Assembly: GCF_014207935.1 (NCBI RefSeq)
Contig: NZ_JACHLL010000006.1
Location: 1 to 64,000, forward strand
Direction of reading: 5' to 3'
Source of the DNA: Pseudomonas fluvialis
GTDB taxonomy: Bacteria; Pseudomonadota; Gammaproteobacteria; Pseudomonadales; Pseudomonadaceae
Length of the DNA stretch: 64,000 nt
Shown: piece by piece, positions 1 through 9,338 of the stretch
Position numbering within the stretch: the first letter of the stretch is position 1
How the letters are laid out: every line of letters starts with the position of its first letter
Notes under the pieces: generated by a model
Seen by the model: only the letters and a program-made list of their open reading frames with translations
What the model was told of the DNA's origin: nothing
The model's database searches: none
Translations under genes and position numbers: made by a program

Positions 1-148
1 GACACACTAGGAGCCCCTAGGGCCTCTGGGCGCAGCTAAAACACCCCAATATCCAGCTATCCATCACCCGCTGCGTTTTTACACGGTCTGGGCCAAGAAC
101 GGACTAATTAGCATCATGTTCAACGAGCGTAACTCGCAAAATGCGCCC

Positions 149-1045
149 CTATTGATCATTCCCACAAATTTGCAGGATCAAATCTCTTAGCCACCGATGA
201 GCAGGGTCCGCACTGAATCGTGGATGCCAAAGCAAAGAAACGGTGAACTCTGGCATATCGAAAGGAAGCGGAAAGCTATACATGCCCTCGCGCAAACTAG
301 TGGTATGTCGCTCTGGTACGGTTGCGATGAGGTCTGATCGCTGGGCCAATCCTAACGCGGTAGAAAAGCCACCGACTATCGTGACTATTCTTCGCTGGAG
401 CCCGAGTAAAAGTAGTGCGTCGTCCAATGGGCCCTTTTCTAATCCTTCTCGTGAAACGGAGATATGCATGCCAGCCGCATACTCTTCTGAAGTGACTGGA
501 TTGAGGCTGATTGGATGATTGGCTCTTACTACGCCAACGTAATTATCCCTGAACAAAGCCTTGCCTCTTAGCTCAGGGGCAGAGGCTAGGTCTATGACGC
601 CAGTCTCTAGATCGACGACTCCATCGCGTAACGGCTTACTGTTTTTGTCAGGCTTCTGCATAAAGAACAGCTTTACCCCAGGAGCCATTTGCGCAAGATG
701 AGCGATAAGTGCCGGGCCAAAATTCTCAGCAAAGCCCTCACTGGTCCTGATCGCGAAGGTCCGCTCAAGTTTTTCGAGATCAAGAAGGTCAGCTGGACGC
801 AAAACTTCCTGCGCATCACGTACAAGCTGAGCAACGTGCTCACGCAGTTCGATCGCCCTGGGTGTTGGCACGAGCTCTCGCCCCGCCCGGACTAGAAGAG
901 GATCTCCAGTGGTTTCTCTAAGCCGAGCAAGTGCCCGGCTCATTGCTGAGGGGCTGAGTCGTAGGCGTTTGGCTGCGCGCGTGACACTGCCCTCAGCAAG
1001 AACTGCGTCGAGGGTCATGAGCAGATTAAGGTCTGGATTGGACAT
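149..1045 (-). CDS. LysR-family transcriptional regulator
   Basis: A 298-residue LysR regulator. The N-terminal winged helix-turn-helix (about residues 5-65) contains the typical stretch SVTRAAKRLRLSPSAMSRAL, followed by a linker helix and a periplasmic-binding-protein-like effector domain to the C-terminus. Length is normal for the family and the ATG at 1045 fits the usual start just before the first helix. It is transcribed away from the cupin/MFS pair that begins at 1190, the usual layout when a LysR protein controls its divergent neighbour, so it probably regulates that pair from the 144-bp intergenic region. The effector is unknown. This segment and its two neighbours look somewhat less GC-rich than the efflux genes that follow, so the trio may be accessory. 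Family assignment is firm; target and ligand are inference. Confidence 0.9.
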   Translation of the reverse strand: MSNPDLNLLMTLDAVLAEGSVTRAAKRLRLSPSAMSRALARLRETTGDPLLVRAGRELVPTPRAIELREHVAQLVRDAQEVLRPADLLDLEKLERTFAIRTSEGFAENFGPALIAHLAQMAPGVKLFFMQKPDKNSKPLRDGVVDLETGVIDLASAPELRGKALFRDNYVGVVRANHPISLNPVTSEEYAAGMHISVSREGLEKGPLDDALLLLGLQRRIVTIVGGFSTALGLAQRSDLIATVPERHTTSLREGMYSFPLPFDMPEFTVSLLWHPRFSADPAHRWLRDLILQICGNDQ

Positions 1046-1189
1046 GGCTTAATTTTAGCCCAATCCGCCCTTCATATAGCGTCTAACGCAAATATAAAGT
1101 GCAATCCTTGCGTCTTCCGCCATATGTGTGTGCTGCATACAGTTCTCTCCATCGGCACAACCGTTCCGAACTGAATGAGGAGAGATTCT

Positions 1190-1753
1190 ATGAACTCGTT
1201 GAACAGATTTGTTGAGCGTGTCCAATCAATCTGGGGGCCGCTTAGCTCTGAAGTGGTTGCAGGCTGTAAGCAGCAGTTGGATGAGCTCATGGCGACGCCT
1301 GCAGCCGAGCCTTGGCTGTCTGAGTTGCACCAGAGCGCGCCGACTCAACAAGAGATGCACCGCGATCCGCATAACGGATTTGTACTGCTTGCACACACCG
1401 AGCCAGAAGGCCTCTTCCGGCCGCCTCATGATCACGGCCGTAGCTGGGTCATTTACGCAGTGCAGCAGGGTGAAATTGAGATGGGCACCTATGCCAGGGT
1501 TCAGGACTCGGATGGCAAGGTGAAACTGGTGAAGCGCGGATCCACTACGGTGAGCGCCGGTCAAACGCTGGCTTTCCTGCCAGGTGACATCCACGACACT
1601 AAGTGCATTAGCGGGCCTGCATTGCTCTTTCGCTTCACCGAGCGAGACCTCAAGAAGGAAGACCAAGAGGCACGCAAGCTCACCCGGTACGTCGAGCAAG
1701 ATGGTGATTGGGTTCCGAAAATGCATTGTTCCATTGAGCGGTTGGAATCATGA
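1190..1753 (+). CDS. Cupin-fold protein (cysteine-dioxygenase-like)
   Basis: A 187-residue single-domain cupin. Metal-ligand histidines are visible in the first cupin motif (PPHDHGRSW, about residues 83-91) and the second motif has GDIHDTKC, with the third histidine. This spacing resembles the cysteine dioxygenase/thiol dioxygenase branch of the cupins, so a non-haem iron dioxygenase acting on a small thiol or acid is plausible, but the substrate cannot be read from the sequence. An upstream in-frame ATG at 1175 is rejected as start because GAGGAGA (1176-1182) forms a ribosome-binding site at ideal distance from the ATG at 1190. The stop codon overlaps the start of the downstream MFS gene (ATGA at 1750-1753), so the two are translationally coupled: possibly a detoxification enzyme with an exporter. 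Confidence 0.75.
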   Translation: MNSLNRFVERVQSIWGPLSSEVVAGCKQQLDELMATPAAEPWLSELHQSAPTQQEMHRDPHNGFVLLAHTEPEGLFRPPHDHGRSWVIYAVQQGEIEMGTYARVQDSDGKVKLVKRGSTTVSAGQTLAFLPGDIHDTKCISGPALLFRFTERDLKKEDQEARKLTRYVEQDGDWVPKMHCSIERLES

Positions 1754-3171
1754 ACCATCCAGCTCCCGAAACCGGCTTCCAAAGCGCTCAAACGGAGCAT
1801 GCTGGCGTAGCGGAGAATGCTTTGGATGCCTCCTTACAGCCTTCTACGCGTCGGCTAGCTGCCATTGCCTCAGTGCTGGCAGCTTTGGCACTAGTGGTAC
1901 TAAACACCTCAATTACTAATACGGCTCTGCCAACAATTGCCCAATCGTTGGAAGTGACTCCAGCATTATCAATCTGGGTCCTCACAGCAAACCAAGCGGC
2001 CCTTTTGATCGCGCTGCTACCTTGTGCTGCGCTGGGGGAAAGCTTTGGTTTTCGCAAGGTTTTTCGATGGGGCGTTGGTGCTTTCCTGGCCGGCACTCTG
2101 ATGTGCGTGTTGGCCCCAACGCTGAACTGGTTGATTGCTGCGCGGTTGCTTCAGGGGCTGGGCGGTGCAGTAGTTATGGCGCTTGCCGTTGCGCTGCTAC
2201 GACAAGTTGTGCCGAGTCACCAGCTGGGTGCGGCGATAGGTTGGAATGCACTTGTTGTTGCTCTGGCATCAGCAGCAGGGCCCGCTTTGGGGGCAGCCAT
2301 TCTTGCCGTAGCAGAATGGCCATGGTTGTTTTCTGTTTTGCTCCCTTTCGGGCTATTGGTGATCCTTGCGTCTGGCGCGATTCCTGTTGTAGAGGGCACA
2401 AATCGAAAAGCTGACCTGTTGAGCATGGCATTGAATGCAGGGGTATTGGGATCGCTGGTCATAGCCGCTGGTGTCATCACTGATCGTCCAGCACTCACTG
2501 CAGCATTACTGACCATTTCCGCTATCCAACTGGTGCTATTGGTTAAGCGTGAAAGGCAGAAGGAAGCGCCACTGATTCCGTTGGATTTACTTAGATCCAA
2601 TTCATTCAGGATCTCGGTGATTGCATCGGTGCTCTCGTTTACCGGACAGACTGCAGGTTTAGTTGCGCTACCGTTCTACCTTCATCACAACCTCGGGCAA
2701 GGGATCCTGGAAACAGGCCTCTTAATGCTTCCCTGGCCCTTGACTGTTGCTCTGTTCGCTCGGGTGATGGGCCATCTATCAGGCCGGTGCTCGACTGCTT
2801 TGCTCTGTTGTGTGGGGGGAGTTTGTCTTGCCACAGGATTAACGGGGGCTGCGCTTTGGCCTCTGCAAGCAAACCTATTGATGCTCGTGCCGCTGACCAT
2901 GCTTTGTGGTCTCGGGTTCAGCCTCTTTAACGTAGCCAATAACCGCAACATGTTCCTTGCCGCACCGATTAGCCGCAGCGGTGCAGCTGGTGGCATGCAG
3001 GGTACCGCTCGTCTGCTCGGGCAAACAGCCGGTGCAGTGATTATGACGTTGCTTTTCAAAGTACTCCCAGCCGGATCGGCTCCCCAGTTTGCACTCTGCG
3101 TTGGCGCATCATTGAATTTGTTCGCTGCCTTAGTAAGCGCTCAGCAACCTATGACTAAAGCAATCAGTTGA
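1750..3171 (+). CDS. MFS transporter, DHA2 (EmrB/QacA)-like
   Basis: A 473-residue polytopic inner-membrane protein with about 14 hydrophobic segments, the size and pattern of the DHA2 drug:H+ antiporter group. Near the N-terminus it has the DHA2-type sequence VLNTSITNTALPTIAQSL; the loop after TM2 (GESFGFRKVFRWG) corresponds to MFS motif A, and the antiporter motif C region is seen as ASAAGPALGAAI around residue 175. It overlaps the upstream cupin gene by four bases (ATGA), so expression is coupled. The likely role is proton-driven export of a small organic compound or drug handled by the same operon. The substrate is unknown. The divergent LysR gene is the likely regulator. Confidence 0.85.
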   Translation: MNHPAPETGFQSAQTEHAGVAENALDASLQPSTRRLAAIASVLAALALVVLNTSITNTALPTIAQSLEVTPALSIWVLTANQAALLIALLPCAALGESFGFRKVFRWGVGAFLAGTLMCVLAPTLNWLIAARLLQGLGGAVVMALAVALLRQVVPSHQLGAAIGWNALVVALASAAGPALGAAILAVAEWPWLFSVLLPFGLLVILASGAIPVVEGTNRKADLLSMALNAGVLGSLVIAAGVITDRPALTAALLTISAIQLVLLVKRERQKEAPLIPLDLLRSNSFRISVIASVLSFTGQTAGLVALPFYLHHNLGQGILETGLLMLPWPLTVALFARVMGHLSGRCSTALLCCVGGVCLATGLTGAALWPLQANLLMLVPLTMLCGLGFSLFNVANNRNMFLAAPISRSGAAGGMQGTARLLGQTAGAVIMTLLFKVLPAGSAPQFALCVGASLNLFAALVSAQQPMTKAIS

Positions 3172-3200
3172 AAGCTAAATAGGGCGACGTCTCCTCAGGT

Positions 3201-3238
3201 AAAAAAATCCCCACGGTCAGGAGCTGAGCCGTGGGGAT
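3201..3238 (-). terminator. Intrinsic terminator of the efflux operon
   Basis: Read on the minus strand, a 10-bp stem (ATCCCCACGG paired with CCGTGGGGAT, arms at 3229-3238 and 3207-3216) is followed by seven T residues. It lies about 100 bp beyond the stop of the outer-membrane factor gene and would end the mexEF-oprN-type transcript. Confidence 0.85.
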
Positions 3239-3340
3239 AGCAATGGTCGACAAGGAGGGGATCGACCGAGGAGTAATTGGTTCAGTGCAGGTTGGTGTAG
3301 CCCGTTGTTATAAAAACATGGGTTACACCTACCCTGTGCC

Positions 3341-4741
3341 TCAGGCTTGTGGTTGCCACCCGCCGCCCAAGGCCTTGTAGATGGCGACAATGCCGCGGTA
3401 CAGCTCGACTTCGGCCTGGGCCTGGGCATCTTCGGCGGCCAGGCGCTCGCGTTCGGCATCCAGCAGCACGAGGAAGTCCACGGTGCCTTCGCGGTAGCGC
3501 ACCCCGGCTTGTTCGGCGGCAGCGCGACTGGCTTCCGACTGGCGCACCAGGGAAACCAGGCGTTGCTGACGCTTGGCGTAGTCGCTGAAGGCGTTTTCCG
3601 ACTCTTCCAGGGCCAGCAGCACCTGCTGCTCGTAGCTGGCCAGGGCGCCGTCGGCCTCTGCTTCGGCGCCGCGCAGGCGAGCGCGCACGCTGCCGAGGTC
3701 GAAGGCCGCCCAACTGATGGTCGGCGCCACACCCCAGGCCCGCGCGTCGGCGGCGCCGAGCTGCGAGCCACGCCCGGCGGTGAAGCCGAGGAAGCCGGAA
3801 AGACTGACCCGCGGGAACAGATCGGCGGTGGCCACCCCGACATTGGCCGTGGCGGCCGCCAGCTGACGTTCGGCGGCGCGGATATCCGGGCGGCGGCGCA
3901 GCAGCTCGGCCGGATCGCCGATCGGCAGGGCCTTGGCGATCACCGGCAGCGGCTTGGCCGACAGGTCGACAGTCAGCTGTTCCGGCCGCTGGCCGAGCAG
4001 GGTGGCGATGCGATTGCGTGCGCGTACTTCCTCGGCCTGCTGTTGCGGCAGGCTGGCTTCGGTGGCGGCCAGGCGGGCGTCGCTGCGCAGCACGTCCAGC
4101 TCGCTGCCGACGCCGGCATCGCGCAGTTGTTCGGTCAGGCCACGAGACTCCTGCTGGTTCTTCAGGTTGTCGCGGGCGATACGTTCACGCAGCTGGGCGC
4201 CGCGCATATTGCCGTAGGCATCCACCAGTTCGGCGATCAGGCTGACCTGCAGCTGGTACAGCTCGGCCTCGGCAACATCCTGCTGGGCCTCGCTGGCCTC
4301 GATGCTGCGCTGGATACGGCCGAACAGGTCGAGTTCCCAGGCCATGTCCAGGCCGAGGTCGTAGCGTTCCTGGCGGATGCGCTGCTCGCTGCTTGGCGGT
4401 TGCTGGGCCTTGCCGAACTCGCCGCTGGCGCGGCTGGTGACCACCGGCAACTGGTCGTTGCCGACGTCATCACGGATGGCTCGGGCCGCGCGCAGGCGGG
4501 CGAAGGCCACGCGCAGCTCGCGGTTTTCCTGTAGCGACTGTTGTACCAGCTGGTTCAGGGTCGGGTCGTCGAATTGCTGCCACCAGACCGACTCGAACCG
4601 GGTGCGGTCATAGTCGCCGGCTTCCAGGCTGCTCAGCCTGGCCGGTTCGGTGGCCGGCGCCTGGTAGTCGGGGCCGACGGCGCAGGCGGCCAACATAAAA
4701 GCGGGCGCCAGGGCGAGCAGGGTAGGCATCAACCGTTTCAT
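3341..4741 (-). CDS. oprN: Outer-membrane efflux lipoprotein, OprN-like
   Basis: A 466-residue outer-membrane factor of the TolC/NodT family that forms the exit duct of a tripartite RND pump. The N-terminus is a lipoprotein signal with lipobox LAAC followed by AVGPDYQAP, the standard start of Pseudomonas Opr proteins. Two repeated outer-membrane-efflux domains (about residues 60-250 and 270-455) give the long helical barrel; a coiled-coil segment follows residue 150. The frame is open for 190 codons upstream, but that extension is only a shadow of the RND gene: the ATG at 4741 overlaps the pump's stop (ATGA), fits the signal peptide, and gives the expected length (OprN is about 470 residues). 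Last gene of the operon, followed by a strong terminator. Confidence 0.9.
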   Translation of the reverse strand: MKRLMPTLLALAPAFMLAACAVGPDYQAPATEPARLSSLEAGDYDRTRFESVWWQQFDDPTLNQLVQQSLQENRELRVAFARLRAARAIRDDVGNDQLPVVTSRASGEFGKAQQPPSSEQRIRQERYDLGLDMAWELDLFGRIQRSIEASEAQQDVAEAELYQLQVSLIAELVDAYGNMRGAQLRERIARDNLKNQQESRGLTEQLRDAGVGSELDVLRSDARLAATEASLPQQQAEEVRARNRIATLLGQRPEQLTVDLSAKPLPVIAKALPIGDPAELLRRRPDIRAAERQLAAATANVGVATADLFPRVSLSGFLGFTAGRGSQLGAADARAWGVAPTISWAAFDLGSVRARLRGAEAEADGALASYEQQVLLALEESENAFSDYAKRQQRLVSLVRQSEASRAAAEQAGVRYREGTVDFLVLLDAERERLAAEDAQAQAEVELYRGIVAIYKALGGGWQPQA

Positions 4742-7700
4742 GCGTGCACCTCCAGCAGGCGGGCGGCTTTCTTCGCTTCGCCGCGCTCCACGAAACCACG
4801 GATCAGCACATAGAACACCGGGGTCAGCAGCAGGCCGAAGAAGGTCACCCCGAGCATGCCGCTGAACACAGCCACGCCCATGGCATGGCGCATTTCCGCG
4901 CCGGCCCCGGTGGATGTCACCAGCGGTACCACGCCCATGATGAAGGCGATGGAGGTCATCAGGATCGGGCGCAGACGCAGGCGGCAGGCTTCCAGCACGG
5001 CGCTGACGCGATCCAGGCCTTCTTCCTGCTTTTCCTTGGCAAACTCGACGATGAGGATGGCGTTCTTGCACGCCAGGCCCACCAGCACGATCAGGCCGAT
5101 CTGGGTGAAGATGTTGTTGTCGCCGCCGGACAGGATCACCCCGACGATGGCCGAGAACAGCACGGTCGGCACGATCAGGATCACCGCCAGCGGCAGGCTC
5201 CAGCTCTCGTACTGGGCGGCCAGTACCAGGAAGGCCAGCAGCACGCAGAGCGGGAAGACGAAGATCGCGCTGTTGCCGGCGAGGATCTGCTGGTAGGTCA
5301 GGTCGGTCCACTCGAAGGTCATGCCGTTGGGCAGTTCCTCCTCAAGCAGCTTGCTGATCGCCGCCTCGGCCTGGCCGGAGCTGTAGCCGGGCGCCGCCGC
5401 ACCGTTGATCTCGGCGGTGATGAAGCCGTTGTAGTGCATCACCCGATCCGGGCCGGAACTGTCCTCGACCTTGACGAAGGTCGACAGTGGCACCATCTCG
5501 CCACGGTTGTTGCGCACCTTGAGCTGGCCGATCTGCTCCGGTTCCAGGCGGAATTGCTGCTCGGCCTGCACGTTGACCTGGTAGGTGCGGCCGAAACGGT
5601 TGAAGTCGTTGGCGTACAGCGAGCCCAGGTACACCTGCATGGTGTCGAAGATGTCGCTGATGGCCACGCCGTGGGTCTTGGCCTTCTCGCGGTCGATGGC
5701 GGCCTCCACCTGTGGCACGTTGACCTGGTAGCTGGTGAACAGCGACATCGGGTTCAACTCAGGCAGCGTGCGCGCCTTGGCCAGGACGTTCTGGGTCTGC
5801 TTGTACAGCTCGTCATAGCCCAGGTTGCCACGATCCTCGACCTGCAGGCGGAAGCCACCGATGGTGCCCAGGCCGCGTACCGGTGGCGGCGGGAAGATGG
5901 CGATATAGGCATCCTGGATATCGGCGAACTGCGCGTTCAGCTCGGCGGCGATGGCGGCGGCGCTCATGCTCGGGTCGCGGCGTTCCTCGAAGGGACGCAA
6001 CGGGGTGAACACGATGCCGCTGTTCGGGCTGTTGGTGAAGCCGTTGATCGACAGGCCGGGGAAGGCCACGGTGTTTTCCACTCCAGGGTGCTTGCTGGCG
6101 ATCTCCGACATGCGCTTGATCACTGCCTCGGTGCGGTCGAGGGTGGCGGCATCCGGTAGCTGAGCGAAGGCCACCAGGTATTGCTTGTCCTGCGGCGGCA
6201 CAAAACCGGTGGGGGTGTTGGCAAAGCCCAGGTAACCGCCGAACAACAGGCCGGCATAGACGAATAAGGCGATGCCGCTGCCGCGCAGTACGCGTTTGAC
6301 GGTGCCGACATAGCCGTGCCCGGCGCGGTCGAACAGACGGTTGAATGGCTTGAACAGCCAGCCGCCGAACAGCAGGTCGAGCAGGCGCGAGAAGCGATCC
6401 TTGGGCGCGTGGTGATCCTTGAGCAGCACGGCGGCCAGGGCTGGCGACAGGGTCAGCGAGTTGAACGCGGAGATCACCGTGGAGATGGCAATGGTCAGCG
6501 CGAACTGCTGGTAGAACTGCCCGGACAGGCCGGAGATGAAGGCGGTCGGCACGAACACGGCGCACAGCACCAAGGCCGTGGCGACGATCGGCCCGGTCAC
6601 TTCCTTCATCGCCTGCTTGGTGGCTTCGACCGGCGACTTGCCCAGGCCGATGTTGCGTTCGACGTTTTCCACCACGACGATGGCGTCGTCCACCACGATG
6701 CCGATCGCCAGCACTAGGCCGAACAGCGACAGGGCGTTGAGCGAGAAGCCCAATAGGTGCATCACCGCGAAGGTGCCGATCAGCGATACCGGCACGGCGG
6801 CCAGCGGGATGATCGAGGCGCGCCAGGTCTGCAGGAACAGGATCACCACCAGTACCACCAGCACGATGGCTTCGAGCAGGGTGTGCACCACCGCCTCGAT
6901 GGAACCACGCACGAAGATGGTCGGGTCGTAGACGATCTCGTAGTCCATGCCCTGGGGGAAGTTCTTCTTCAGTTCGGCCATGCGCGCACGCACCGCATCG
7001 GAGATGTCGATGGCGTTGGAGCCGGGGCGCTGGAACACCGGAATGGCCACCGCCGGCTTGTTATTGAGCAGCGAGCGCAGGGCATACTGGCTGGAGCCCA
7101 GCTCGACGCGGGCGATGTCCTTGAGGCGGGTGATTTCGCCATCGTCACCGGCACGGATGATGATGTTCTCGAACTCTTCCTCGCTGACCAGGCGGCCCTG
7201 GGTGTTGATCGACAGCTGGAAGCTGTTGCCGGCGTTCGAGGGCGGCGCACCGAGTGAGCCAGCGGCCACCTGGCGGTTCTGCTCGCGAATGGCCGCGACC
7301 ACATCGCTGGCGGTGAGGTTGCGGGAGGCCACCTTGTTCGGGTCGAGCCAGACGCGCAGCGAGTAGTTACCCATGCCGAACAGCTGCACATCACCCACGC
7401 CGTCCAGCCGCGCCAGCTCGTCCTTGATGTTGAGCGAGGCATAGTTGGACAGGTAGAGCATGTCGTAGCGGTTATCCGGCGAGGTCAGGTGCACCACCAT
7501 GGTCAGGTCGGGCGACGACTTGTCGACGGTCACGCCGAGCCGCTGCACTTCGGTGGGCAGGGTTGGCATGGTGCGGGTCACGCGGTTCTGCACCTGTACC
7601 TGGGCTGTATCGAGGTCGGTGCCCAGGGCGAAGGTGATGGTCAGGCTGAGCTTGCCGTCGTTGGTCGACTGCGAAGACATATAGAGCATGCCTTCCACGC

Positions 7701-7917
7701 CGACGATGGCCTGCTCCAGGGGCGAGGCCACGGTTTCACCGATCACCTTGGGGTTGGCGCCGGGGAAGTTGGCACGTACGACCACAGTGGGCGGAACCAC
7801 TTCCGGGTATTCGCTGATGGGCAGCTGGAACAGCGAGATGGCGCCGCCGATCAGGACCAGCAAGGAGAGCACGGCGGCAAAGATCGGCCGCTGGATGAAA
7901 AACTGGGAAAAATTCAT
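4738..7917 (-). CDS. mexF: RND multidrug efflux pump inner-membrane protein, MexF-like
   Basis: A 1059-residue HAE1-type RND transporter with the usual layout: TM1 (residues 10-30), a large periplasmic porter/docking region, TM2-7, a second periplasmic region, TM8-12. The proton-relay residues are present: adjacent aspartates in TM4 (GIVVDDAIVVVEN) and a lysine in TM10 (GLACKNAILIVEFAKEK). The N-terminal stretch MNFSQFFIQRPIFAAVLSLL and the overall length match MexF of the MexEF-OprN pump, which exports chloramphenicol, fluoroquinolones, trimethoprim and quorum-sensing precursors in P. aeruginosa. It lies 11 bp after the adaptor gene and overlaps the outer-membrane factor gene by four bases. 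The context of MexT and MexS homologues makes the specific assignment strong. Confidence 0.95.
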   Translation of the reverse strand: MNFSQFFIQRPIFAAVLSLLVLIGGAISLFQLPISEYPEVVPPTVVVRANFPGANPKVIGETVASPLEQAIVGVEGMLYMSSQSTNDGKLSLTITFALGTDLDTAQVQVQNRVTRTMPTLPTEVQRLGVTVDKSSPDLTMVVHLTSPDNRYDMLYLSNYASLNIKDELARLDGVGDVQLFGMGNYSLRVWLDPNKVASRNLTASDVVAAIREQNRQVAAGSLGAPPSNAGNSFQLSINTQGRLVSEEEFENIIIRAGDDGEITRLKDIARVELGSSQYALRSLLNNKPAVAIPVFQRPGSNAIDISDAVRARMAELKKNFPQGMDYEIVYDPTIFVRGSIEAVVHTLLEAIVLVVLVVILFLQTWRASIIPLAAVPVSLIGTFAVMHLLGFSLNALSLFGLVLAIGIVVDDAIVVVENVERNIGLGKSPVEATKQAMKEVTGPIVATALVLCAVFVPTAFISGLSGQFYQQFALTIAISTVISAFNSLTLSPALAAVLLKDHHAPKDRFSRLLDLLFGGWLFKPFNRLFDRAGHGYVGTVKRVLRGSGIALFVYAGLLFGGYLGFANTPTGFVPPQDKQYLVAFAQLPDAATLDRTEAVIKRMSEIASKHPGVENTVAFPGLSINGFTNSPNSGIVFTPLRPFEERRDPSMSAAAIAAELNAQFADIQDAYIAIFPPPPVRGLGTIGGFRLQVEDRGNLGYDELYKQTQNVLAKARTLPELNPMSLFTSYQVNVPQVEAAIDREKAKTHGVAISDIFDTMQVYLGSLYANDFNRFGRTYQVNVQAEQQFRLEPEQIGQLKVRNNRGEMVPLSTFVKVEDSSGPDRVMHYNGFITAEINGAAAPGYSSGQAEAAISKLLEEELPNGMTFEWTDLTYQQILAGNSAIFVFPLCVLLAFLVLAAQYESWSLPLAVILIVPTVLFSAIVGVILSGGDNNIFTQIGLIVLVGLACKNAILIVEFAKEKQEEGLDRVSAVLEACRLRLRPILMTSIAFIMGVVPLVTSTGAGAEMRHAMGVAVFSGMLGVTFFGLLLTPVFYVLIRGFVERGEAKKAARLLEVHA

Positions 7918-7928
7918 GTCCTGCTACC

Positions 7929-9170
7929 TCAACCGCGCGGTGCGTTGCTGGGCTGTAGGGTTTTGCCGGCGACACGTGGTGCATCGTGGCCATCCACGGA
8001 CTCACGCAGACGGGCGAGGGCAGCCAGGGTCTTGTCGTCGGCCATCGGCACCGGTTGCGGGTCGACGGCGGCGCCCGGCATGGCGCGCTGCAGGCCGTTC
8101 ACCACGATCTGTTCGCCCTTGGCCAGGCCGTTGCGCACGATGCGCAGGCCCTCGACCTTCGGTCCCAGCTCGATGGCGCGGTATTGCACGGTGTTGTCCT
8201 TGGCCAGGACCAGAACGAACTTCTTGCCCAGGTCGGTGCCGACCGCTTCGTCCTTGATCAGCGCCGCCGGGTAGGTGCTGCTGCCGACCAGTTTCAAGCG
8301 GGCGTAGAGACCGGGGGTGAACTGGCCATCACGGTTGTCGAACACCGCGCGGCCACGGATGGTGCCGGTCTTCGGGTTGACCTGGTTGTCGAGAAAATCC
8401 AGCTGGCCGAGGTGCGGGTTGCCGTCCTCGCTGGATAGGCCCAGGTACACGGGGCTGGCGTCACGGGTCTGCACGCCGGCCTGGCGGGCCAGCTCGACGT
8501 ACTTGAGGAACACGCGCTCGTCGGCGTCGAAGTAGGCGTAGACCTTGTCGGTGGACACCAGGGTGGTCAGCAGCGACTGGCCGGCGCCGACCAGGTTGCC
8601 TTCGGTGATCTCGGCACGACTGACGCGGCCATCGATGGGCGCGGTGATGCGGGTAAAACTGAGGTTGAGGCGGGCGTTATCCAGTTCGGCCTGGGCGGCA
8701 GCAACGGCGGCCTGGGCTTCCAGTGCGGTGCTGGCGCGGGCATCAGCCAGCTCGGCGGAGATCGCATTGCTCTGGCGCAGGCGCTCACCGCGGCGTGCTT
8801 CGTTGGTGGCGCGGGTCTGGCTGGCGCGGGCTTGCTGTACTTGCGCCTGCAGGCGCTTGACCTCGGCCTCGAACGGGCGCGGGTCGATCTGGAACAGCAG
8901 ATCGCCTTTCTTCACCAGACTGCCTTCGTGGAAGGCCACACGGTCGATGTAGCCGGATACGCGTGGGCGCACTTGCACGGACTCAGGAGCCTCCAGGCGA
9001 CCGGTGAACTCGTCCCACTCGTTGATCGGCTGCTCAATCACTTCAGCCACGCTGACCTTGGCGGCGGGGTGTTGGGCGGCGCTGTCCGGGGCCTTGCCGC
9101 AGGCACTGAGTACCAGGGCTGCAGCGAGGGCCAGGGGATAGCGCAAGAGGGGGGTAGGAAAGCGTTCCAT
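7929..9170 (-). CDS. mexE: RND periplasmic adaptor lipoprotein, MexE-like
   Basis: A 413-residue membrane-fusion protein that links the inner-membrane pump to the outer-membrane channel. The signal peptide ends in lipobox LSAC-GK, so it is lipid-anchored to the inner membrane. The lipoyl halves (VRPRVSGYIDRVAFHEGSLV and the later KGDLLFQIDPRPFEAEV region) flank an alpha-helical hairpin of about residues 100-160, followed by beta-barrel and membrane-proximal domains. It is the first gene of the operon mexE-mexF-oprN, and its upstream region (9171-9338) separates it from the mexT-like gene transcribed in the same direction, as in P. aeruginosa. Confidence 0.93.
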   Translation of the reverse strand: MERFPTPLLRYPLALAAALVLSACGKAPDSAAQHPAAKVSVAEVIEQPINEWDEFTGRLEAPESVQVRPRVSGYIDRVAFHEGSLVKKGDLLFQIDPRPFEAEVKRLQAQVQQARASQTRATNEARRGERLRQSNAISAELADARASTALEAQAAVAAAQAELDNARLNLSFTRITAPIDGRVSRAEITEGNLVGAGQSLLTTLVSTDKVYAYFDADERVFLKYVELARQAGVQTRDASPVYLGLSSEDGNPHLGQLDFLDNQVNPKTGTIRGRAVFDNRDGQFTPGLYARLKLVGSSTYPAALIKDEAVGTDLGKKFVLVLAKDNTVQYRAIELGPKVEGLRIVRNGLAKGEQIVVNGLQRAMPGAAVDPQPVPMADDKTLAALARLRESVDGHDAPRVAGKTLQPSNAPRG

Positions 9171-9236
9171 GTGAGAACTCCGCCAGGTTGGATTTACGAA
9201 TGGGCGAAGTCTGCGACGCTGGGTTGCACTCGACGA

Positions 9237-9260
9237 ATCAATCGATTCGAAGGTGAGTAT
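9237..9260 (+). promoter_or_regulatory. Possible degenerate MexT box upstream of mexE
   Basis: Reading the + strand, ATCA, five bases, TTCGAA, four bases, AGTAT occurs about 70-90 bp before the mexE start. It has the spacing of the published MexT box ATCA(N5)GTCGAT(N4)ACYAT with three mismatches in the conserved positions, and overlaps a near-palindrome CGAATCAATCGATTCG (9234-9249). LysR proteins usually bind imperfect dyads at this distance. The match is partial, so this is a candidate only. Confidence 0.35.
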
Positions 9261-9338
9261 CAGCAGAAATGATGATTGACTGACATGTATTGATAAACCG
9301 GTATATGCGAGCAGCGAGGCGGGATAGATGGGCTGGCG

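Noticed and set aside
4742..5311. An upstream extension of the OprN-like frame by 190 codons
   Set aside because: It overlaps the MexF gene in another frame and is Arg/Pro-rich; the lipoprotein signal starts at 4741.
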